A stretch of 10,406 nt of DNA, taken from positions 1 through 10,406 of the forward strand of contig JAMOMT010000108.1 in NCBI GenBank assembly GCA_027066965.1. The letters run 5' to 3'. The DNA is from Archaeoglobaceae archaeon. GTDB lineage: Archaea > Halobacteriota > Archaeoglobi > Archaeoglobales > Archaeoglobaceae. A program made the position numbers and the translations under genes. The notes under the pieces were generated by a model. That model searched no databases, had not been told where the DNA came from, and saw only the letters and a list, made by a program, of their open reading frames with translations. Shown here piece by piece: positions 6,009 through 10,406 of the stretch (its first letter is position 1; each line of letters begins with the position of its first letter).

Positions 6009-8402
6009 TTAGAAAAATGCGTCAAGTGTGCTCTGTCCCCCTTTTATCTCGCTCTCGCAGTAACCGAACCTTTCGAGTATCCTCATTACCACAGGCAGAA
6101 CTTGCTTGTCTATGTAGTAGTCCTTGTCCAGCTTGTATGAGTTTCCGTCCTTGTCTATCACGTTCTCCCCGTCGAAGTCCTCTATCAGATCAACAGGGTA
6201 GGCCCTATCTCCAACGTTACCTGGGCCTTTCAGAATGACGTATCCCACCTTAGAGCCCACAGTGTAAACTATGCCCTTCTTCGCAGCCTTCAGAGCTGCC
6301 TTGACGTGGGCTTGCATGCTTTCGTACTTGCTTGGCTTCTTCGTCAAGCTTTTGTATATTACGTAGCTCTCCAGTCCGAACTTTCCACTCTTTATGTCTT
6401 CTATTACCTCTCTGACATACTTTACGGCTTTTTCAGGATCTCTCTCTTTCAGGATTATTTCTATTACCTTCCTCTGAATGTCCTTTGCCAGCTCACACCA
6501 GTCTCCCCTCCTGACTTCCAGACCCTTGACGACAACTCTCCCATCCCTAGTTAGCCCAGCGTACCTCTTTTTCTCGACGAAGAAAATAGTTCTGTAGTAT
6601 TCGTCTATCTCTATCTGAACAGGCATTTCTCTTCTCAAAATACCTATCAGCTTTTTTACTTCTTTCTCGAGTTTTTCGAGCGATAGCGAATCTTTTTTAA
6701 CGAATATGCTATCTGTGTCGCCGTAGAGTACATCGAACCCGTTTTCCCTCGCTATCCTTGCTGAGGTCTTTATGAAGTGCCTCCCCCACGCAGTAGTTGC
6801 CTCAGCACACTCCCTGCAGTACCACCTTGCCATTCCCCAGCCCGTGTAACCGTAGAACGAGTTCGTAAGCACTTTGAGTGTCATCTGCTTTATGTCGAGC
6901 AGCCTGTACTCCAAACTGTCTCTGCTGAACTTCTTCATGAGTTTTTTGACTTTTCTCCTCCTTTCTATCAACATCCTCAGAATTCTGCGGAAGAATCCAT
7001 CTGGCTGCTTTCTGAAAGCGTGTCTCACTTCGGGGGCTATGTAGCATTCATCCTCCTCGCACTTACCCTTTACAAGGGTGTCCGGGCTTATGTTGAACGC
7101 AATCATTATAGAAGGATACATAGAGGCGAAGTCGAGGCATATCACGTTCTCGTGCAGACCTCTTACTGGTTCGAGGACGAAAGCTCCCTCGTAGCTTTCT
7201 CCTCCCTCTTTCGGGTTTGGGGCAATCTCCCCCGCCTTGTACGCCTCGCTCATCAGGAGCCATTCCACCTGCTTCCCCCTGCCACTCCTCGCAACGTCAT
7301 CAGCTGGAATCCTAATCATCCTGCTGAGCTCATACTGCATTGGAAGTAGCTCTTCGGCTATGAAGTACGTGTTTAGAACATCCTGTCTCGCGTACCTCAG
7401 AACGGCCTCTCTGTCACCAGAACTCCACTTTTTATATATATCTTTTGCCTCTATATCGGCAATCTCCACCTTCGTGCCTAGGTATTCGGCGACGTTCTCG
7501 AGCTTCTTTATCTTGACGTCTATGCTCCTGAGTGCTATGTCGTAGAGGTCTATGTTCAACCTCCCCGCTATCTTTGGTCTCCTAGGATTTCCGGGCTTAA
7601 AAACGAGAGAAGTGAAATCTCTTCCAATTTCGAGCTTTATGCTGTACTTTTCAGCTCTCTTTCTTATGTACGGCCAGTCAAAAGCGTCCTGATTGTAGCC
7701 GACTATGACGTCGGGATCGAGCTCTCTGATCAGATGGAGAAACCTCGATATGACATCTCTTTCGCTCATTCCCTCCCCGACGTGAATGATCTCTTCAAAA
7801 TCACCGCACTTGACGGATATAACGATTATTGGGTCTTTCTCTGGATCTGGCATGCCTATCGCTGTAAGCATCTCGCAGTCGAAGGCGAGAACCTTCATGT
7901 CTGGAAATCCGTCTCTCTCAGCTCTCCTGATACTTTTTGCTTTGAACTCGGGAAGTTTCCCCCTGAGAGTTATCTTCTCTCCCTCGAACTCTATTCCGTC
8001 CATGCATGCCAGATCTCTATCTATAAGGTACCTGTAAGCGAAGGGAATGTCGGCTTCTCTGACTTCAAGTCCTAGGGAAGTAACAGCTTCTCTCAGCTTT
8101 GGAACATGCTGAGGGTGTTTCGCGTATATCTTGAAGACCTCAACTTCTTTTCCGAGATACTTTGCTGTTGTTCTCTCAACCCTTTCCGGAGAGACGAACT
8201 CCCCCTTTCTCTCGACCTTCAAGTTTAGGATGTCTTCTTCCCTAACACCCTCCTCGACGAAAGCGTAAAAGTAGGGCTGAAAACTATCATCGTAAACGAC
8301 GAAAATGCCCTCATCGTTCTTGCACCAGAGCCTTATGACGGCTCTCTCGTTCTTCGTTATGTAGTCAACGTCAATCAGCCAACCCTGAATAGTTTCTGGC
8401 AT
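6009..8402 (-). CDS. polB: Family-B replicative DNA polymerase (PolB) with proofreading
   Basis: This 797-residue DNA-dependent DNA polymerase has an intact 3'-5' exonuclease. Exo I is FDCEM (Asp175, Glu177), Exo II YNQDAFDWPY (Asp242), Exo III YARQD (Tyr337, Asp341). Polymerase motif A is DFASMYPS (Asp424, Tyr429), motif B KVLTNSFYG (510-518), motif C YGDTDS (Asp562, Asp564), and the KKRY segment is at 611-614. Positions forming the archaeal template-uracil pocket are conserved: Tyr14, Pro43, Val100, Phe121, by comparison with Pyrococcus Tyr7, Pro36, Val93, Phe116. The C-terminus QSTLDAFF is a complete PCNA-interacting box whose last Phe is the last residue. There is no intein: all motifs are uninterrupted. 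The ATG start gives a short N-terminal extension, as I recall for Archaeoglobus PolB. The gene follows the regulator after 97 bp and probably has its own promoter. Confidence 0.97.
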   Translation of the reverse strand: MPETIQGWLIDVDYITKNERAVIRLWCKNDEGIFVVYDDSFQPYFYAFVEEGVREEDILNLKVERKGEFVSPERVERTTAKYLGKEVEVFKIYAKHPQHVPKLREAVTSLGLEVREADIPFAYRYLIDRDLACMDGIEFEGEKITLRGKLPEFKAKSIRRAERDGFPDMKVLAFDCEMLTAIGMPDPEKDPIIVISVKCGDFEEIIHVGEGMSERDVISRFLHLIRELDPDVIVGYNQDAFDWPYIRKRAEKYSIKLEIGRDFTSLVFKPGNPRRPKIAGRLNIDLYDIALRSIDVKIKKLENVAEYLGTKVEIADIEAKDIYKKWSSGDREAVLRYARQDVLNTYFIAEELLPMQYELSRMIRIPADDVARSGRGKQVEWLLMSEAYKAGEIAPNPKEGGESYEGAFVLEPVRGLHENVICLDFASMYPSIMIAFNISPDTLVKGKCEEDECYIAPEVRHAFRKQPDGFFRRILRMLIERRRKVKKLMKKFSRDSLEYRLLDIKQMTLKVLTNSFYGYTGWGMARWYCRECAEATTAWGRHFIKTSARIARENGFDVLYGDTDSIFVKKDSLSLEKLEKEVKKLIGILRREMPVQIEIDEYYRTIFFVEKKRYAGLTRDGRVVVKGLEVRRGDWCELAKDIQRKVIEIILKERDPEKAVKYVREVIEDIKSGKFGLESYVIYKSLTKKPSKYESMQAHVKAALKAAKKGIVYTVGSKVGYVILKGPGNVGDRAYPVDLIEDFDGENVIDKDGNSYKLDKDYYIDKQVLPVVMRILERFGYCESEIKGGQSTLDAFF

Positions 8403-8419
8403 CGTTCAGGTTTCTGGAA

Positions 8420-8439
8420 AAAGAGTTAGTTAGCTCTTT
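8420..8439. promoter_or_regulatory. Inverted repeat AAAGAG-N8-CTCTTT before polB
   Basis: Perfect 6-bp arms around TTAGTTAG lie 18 to 37 bp ahead of the polB ATG. On the minus strand a weak TATA-like AAAAATTAC (8441-8451 region) lies just upstream, which would put transcription start inside or next to the repeat. It could be an operator, a short leader hairpin, or, since T5 follows it on the minus strand, a weak terminator for the upstream cluster. Confidence 0.3.
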
Positions 8440-8499
8440 CGTAATTTTTGGTTAGGCGTTTTTGTTGACAGATTTGTTGTCGATTAAACGAAATTAAGT

Positions 8500-9321
8500 T
8501 TAAATCTTAAAACGTCTTTCAAACCTTTCAACAAAGTCGGCATCTACTTTCACGCAGTGTTTCATCACGTACTCAAGTAAAGCTCTCCCCCACTTTTTTC
8601 CGCTTTCCCTTTTGGTTGCGAAGTCTCTCTTGTAATCAAACAGTCCGTTCCTCAGGTAGAATGAGATGGAGAAGTAGGATTCGGTAATGACTATACAAAA
8701 CCTGAAGTCTTTCGTTGAAAGAAATAGCTCTACGTTTGGGTAGCTCAACCCCCTCAGTAAGTCCTCTTTGTAGTTCCTTACAATCTGGGAGAAAACCTTC
8801 TCGTTTACGGCTATCTTTATCTCCTTCCCCTCTTCCGCGAACTTAGAGAACACTTCCACATAGTCGGCAAAGAAGATGGTAGAGTAACCTTCTATCTTCT
8901 TCGCCTTTGATAGCTCTTCTACGAACTCGTCGTGTGGTTTGAAAGTGTCTTCTTTTCTTTCGATTATCGTGAGCTCTCCGAGCTCGTACAGTCTCTTGAG
9001 CAGGTTAGGAGGAATGTCGTCAAGCAGGTATTCGTTTACGTACCTCTCCACGCTGTTCAGAAAAGAACCGTACCTCTCAAGAACACCCTTGATCTTCAGA
9101 ACGACCATGCCCTTTGGCGTTATCTCCACCTTCTCTCCGTTGTCCTCTACGAGACCCATGGAGTTCATCTTAGCGATTGTCTGGACGAGGGATGACCCCG
9201 AAACTCCAAGCTTCTCTCTAAGCTCCTTTTTCGAACTCGACCTCCCCTCAAGGAGTTCGAGAATCTCCACTATTCTTGGGGAGTGAAGAACGCTTATAGC
9301 AAACTCTCTCTTCTCCTCCAC
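8500..9321 (-). CDS. Winged-helix transcriptional regulator, FilR1/DUF1724-type
   Basis: This 273-residue protein is a probable DNA-binding regulator. Residues 10-80 form a winged helix: helices around IVEILELLEG, SKKELREKLGVS (helix-turn), SGSSLVQTIAKMNSMGLV (recognition helix) and a wing at NGEKVEITPKG. A linker (81-127) contains DDIPPNLLKRLYELGEL, characteristic of this archaeal family. The C-terminal half (about 130-255) resembles the FilR1 middle domain, an effector-sensing domain. The start is GTG at 9321, with GGAG ten bases upstream; no upstream ATG is available because the dapF stop is close. It follows dapF by 23 bases and is probably co-transcribed with it. Its target genes and ligand are unknown. 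The nearby palindromes could be its sites, but the sequence does not show this. Confidence 0.8.
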   Translation of the reverse strand: MEEKREFAISVLHSPRIVEILELLEGRSSSKKELREKLGVSGSSLVQTIAKMNSMGLVEDNGEKVEITPKGMVVLKIKGVLERYGSFLNSVERYVNEYLLDDIPPNLLKRLYELGELTIIERKEDTFKPHDEFVEELSKAKKIEGYSTIFFADYVEVFSKFAEEGKEIKIAVNEKVFSQIVRNYKEDLLRGLSYPNVELFLSTKDFRFCIVITESYFSISFYLRNGLFDYKRDFATKRESGKKWGRALLEYVMKHCVKVDADFVERFERRFKI

Positions 9322-9344
9322 ACCTCACTCACTCCGCCTCTGGC

Positions 9345-10223
9345 TCACCTCAGCTCAAGCTCAAGTAGCCTACCCTCGAAAACCTTGACTGCTTTTCCCG
9401 TCATGTAAGCTCTCATCTCCCCTCCTTTTTCGTCCTCCACGAGCTCGATCAGTAGCTCCCCACCTCTCGTCACGACTTTAACATTTCTACTGGATAAACC
9501 GAGTTTGTAAGCGATAGCTGCGACACCCACACTTCCAGTTCCGCAGCTCAGAGTCTCCCCCTCGACGCCCCTCTCGTATGTCCTGACCCTTATCTTTTCT
9601 CCAGATACGCATGCGAAGTTTACGTTAACACCTTCCGGAAAAGCATCGCTGTACCTAATCTTTTTTGCAATTTCCATGTCAAGCCTTTCGAGCTCCTCGC
9701 AGTCGAGAAACACCACGGCGTGAGGAACACCAGTGTTTGCGGCGTAAACATTCCATCCTTCCATCTCTACTCTCCAGACACCGTCAAAATTACCACCTTT
9801 TGCAGGAATTTTTTCGGGAGAGAACAGGACATTCCCCATGTCCACTCTTACAGCATTGCCACTCACCTCAAGCTCCTTTATGCCTGCGAGAGTTTCCGCC
9901 CTGAACTTTTCCTTCACGTAACCTCTCTCGAACGCGAGTCTCGCAAAGCACCTGATTCCATTTCCACACATCTCCGCTTCACTCCCATCGCTGTTGAAGT
10001 ACCTAAACCTGGCATCGGCAACCTCGGACTTCTGGATGAATATCACTCCATCTCCTCCAATCCCAAATCTCCTGTCGCATACTGCTTTGACGAAGAAACT
10101 CTTCTCCTCTTCCGGCACAACAACTTCCTCGAACTCGTCGAAGACGACAAAGTCATTTCCGTTTCCGTGCATCTTCGTGAACTCAACACCTGAGTACTTT
10201 TCGAGAAATTTTCCGGCCAGCAA
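9345..10223 (-). CDS. dapF: Diaminopimelate epimerase
   Basis: This 292-residue enzyme interconverts LL- and meso-diaminopimelate in lysine synthesis, using two cysteines and no cofactor. Both active-site cysteines are present in their motifs: Cys86 in EMCGNGIRC and Cys227 in GETLSCGTGS. Other family signatures are KMHGNGNDF (17-25), RRFGIGGDG (51-59), FNSDGSEAE (76-84), NTGVPHAV (163-170) and EGVNVNF (197-203). The start codon is TTG at 10223, with a GGGGTG ribosome site six to seven bases ahead; the protein then has about 11 residues before the usual EFTKMHG start. Translation from the internal ATG (Met18) would delete conserved residues and is less likely. It lies 53 bases after pyrF and 23 before the regulator in the same direction. 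Length is near normal and nothing is missing. Confidence 0.96.
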   Translation of the reverse strand: MLAGKFLEKYSGVEFTKMHGNGNDFVVFDEFEEVVVPEEEKSFFVKAVCDRRFGIGGDGVIFIQKSEVADARFRYFNSDGSEAEMCGNGIRCFARLAFERGYVKEKFRAETLAGIKELEVSGNAVRVDMGNVLFSPEKIPAKGGNFDGVWRVEMEGWNVYAANTGVPHAVVFLDCEELERLDMEIAKKIRYSDAFPEGVNVNFACVSGEKIRVRTYERGVEGETLSCGTGSVGVAAIAYKLGLSSRNVKVVTRGGELLIELVEDEKGGEMRAYMTGKAVKVFEGRLLELELR

Positions 10224-10276
10224 GGTTCACACCCCTTTTACTCACAACTTAGCGTTCCCTCTAAGCCCCACCTTGT

Positions 10277-10406
10277 CTACTGTCCATCTAATCCTTCTTG
10301 CTTTATCCTTTCGAGCAGAGAGACTACGTTTTTAACGGGGTCTCCAGTGTATATGCTCCTTCCCACTATGATGAAGTCCGCTCCTGCCTTAAGGGCTTCG
10401 CAGGCA
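10277..10406 (-). CDS. pyrF: Orotidine 5'-phosphate decarboxylase (C-terminal end)
   Basis: Only the last 42 codons are in the window, ending at TAG 10277-10279. The fragment contains GADFIIVGRSIY followed by a DPVKNVVSLLERIK helix. The IIVGRSIY stretch is the strand-8 phosphate-binding motif of archaeal orotidine-5'-phosphate decarboxylases, with the Arg contacting the phosphate of the nucleotide. The enzyme makes UMP, the last step of de novo pyrimidine synthesis. A related barrel, such as hexulose-6-phosphate synthase, shares a GR motif here but usually lacks the SIY sequence. The gene is cut by the window edge, not by an internal stop. The 53-base gap to dapF shows no TATA box, suggesting a shared transcript. 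Confidence 0.85.
   Translation of the reverse strand, partial: ACEALKAGADFIIVGRSIYTGDPVKNVVSLLERIKQEGLDGQ

Noticed and set aside
6777..7349. 190-codon open frame on the plus strand inside polB
   Set aside because: It is antisense to conserved polymerase motifs, so its openness is explained by polB codon use; no domain or ribosome site supports it.
9720..10193. 157-codon open frame opposite dapF
   Set aside because: It is a shadow of dapF with low-complexity, non-protein-like composition and no promoter.
10277..10406. Hexulose-6-phosphate synthase as identity of the partial gene
   Set aside because: That relative shares the GR phosphate motif, but IIVGRSIY matches archaeal orotidine-5'-phosphate decarboxylase better.
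1..10406. tRNA, rRNA, CRISPR array, insertion sequence or intein
   Set aside because: No cloverleaf or rRNA-like segment, no regularly spaced repeats, no transposase, and polB motifs A, B and C are uninterrupted.

Overview
The window looks like chromosomal DNA of a hyperthermophilic euryarchaeon, most probably a member of the Archaeoglobales (Archaeoglobus, Geoglobus or Ferroglobus). The main evidence is the 797-residue family-B DNA polymerase. It carries every archaeal PolB motif, an intact uracil-sensing pocket and a C-terminal PCNA-binding box, and from memory it resembles the Archaeoglobus fulgidus enzyme closely along its length. Supporting signs are AGG/AGA arginine and ATA isoleucine codons, Shine-Dalgarno sites of GGTGA type, A+T-rich TATA boxes about 27 bp ahead of some start codons (suggesting leaderless mRNAs), and a winged-helix/FilR1-type regulator of a kind common in these archaea.

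Layout. (1) Positions 1-750, minus strand: the first bases of a gene that is probably an ABC-2 permease, overlapping the stop of a CcmA/NatA-type ABC ATPase. (2) 874-3431, minus strand: a two-gene unit with a 4-base ATGA overlap, a PaaK-type aromatic acid-CoA ligase followed by a LivK-type lipoprotein binding protein. (3) 3432-3747: an A+T-rich divergent promoter region. (4) 3748-5547, plus strand: a ClC chloride channel or transporter with two C-terminal CBS domains. (5) 5548-6008: a mostly non-coding stretch holding a small cysteine-rich reading frame with its own TATA box, apparently broken by a one-base frameshift. (6) 6009-8402, minus strand: polB. (7) 8500-10406, minus strand: a probable co-directional cluster of pyrF (3' end only), dapF and the winged-helix regulator, followed after a 97-bp gap by polB.

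How the genes relate. The ligase and binding protein probably serve capture and CoA activation of an aromatic or related carboxylic acid, but no LivHMGF membrane or ATPase partner is present. The ABC ATPase at the left edge is of the wrong class to be that partner. pyrF (UMP synthesis), dapF (lysine via diaminopimelate) and polB (replication) are housekeeping genes, and the regulator lies between dapF and polB. The ClC protein keeps the gating glutamate but has valine where proton-coupled exchangers have the internal proton glutamate, which suggests channel-like behaviour.

No tRNA, rRNA, CRISPR array, insertion sequence or prophage gene was seen. I found no clear new multi-gene system. The most interesting items are the frameshifted small Cys-rich gene, the ligase plus orphan binding-protein pair with a palindrome over its predicted transcription start, and the valine-type ClC with a His-rich loop.
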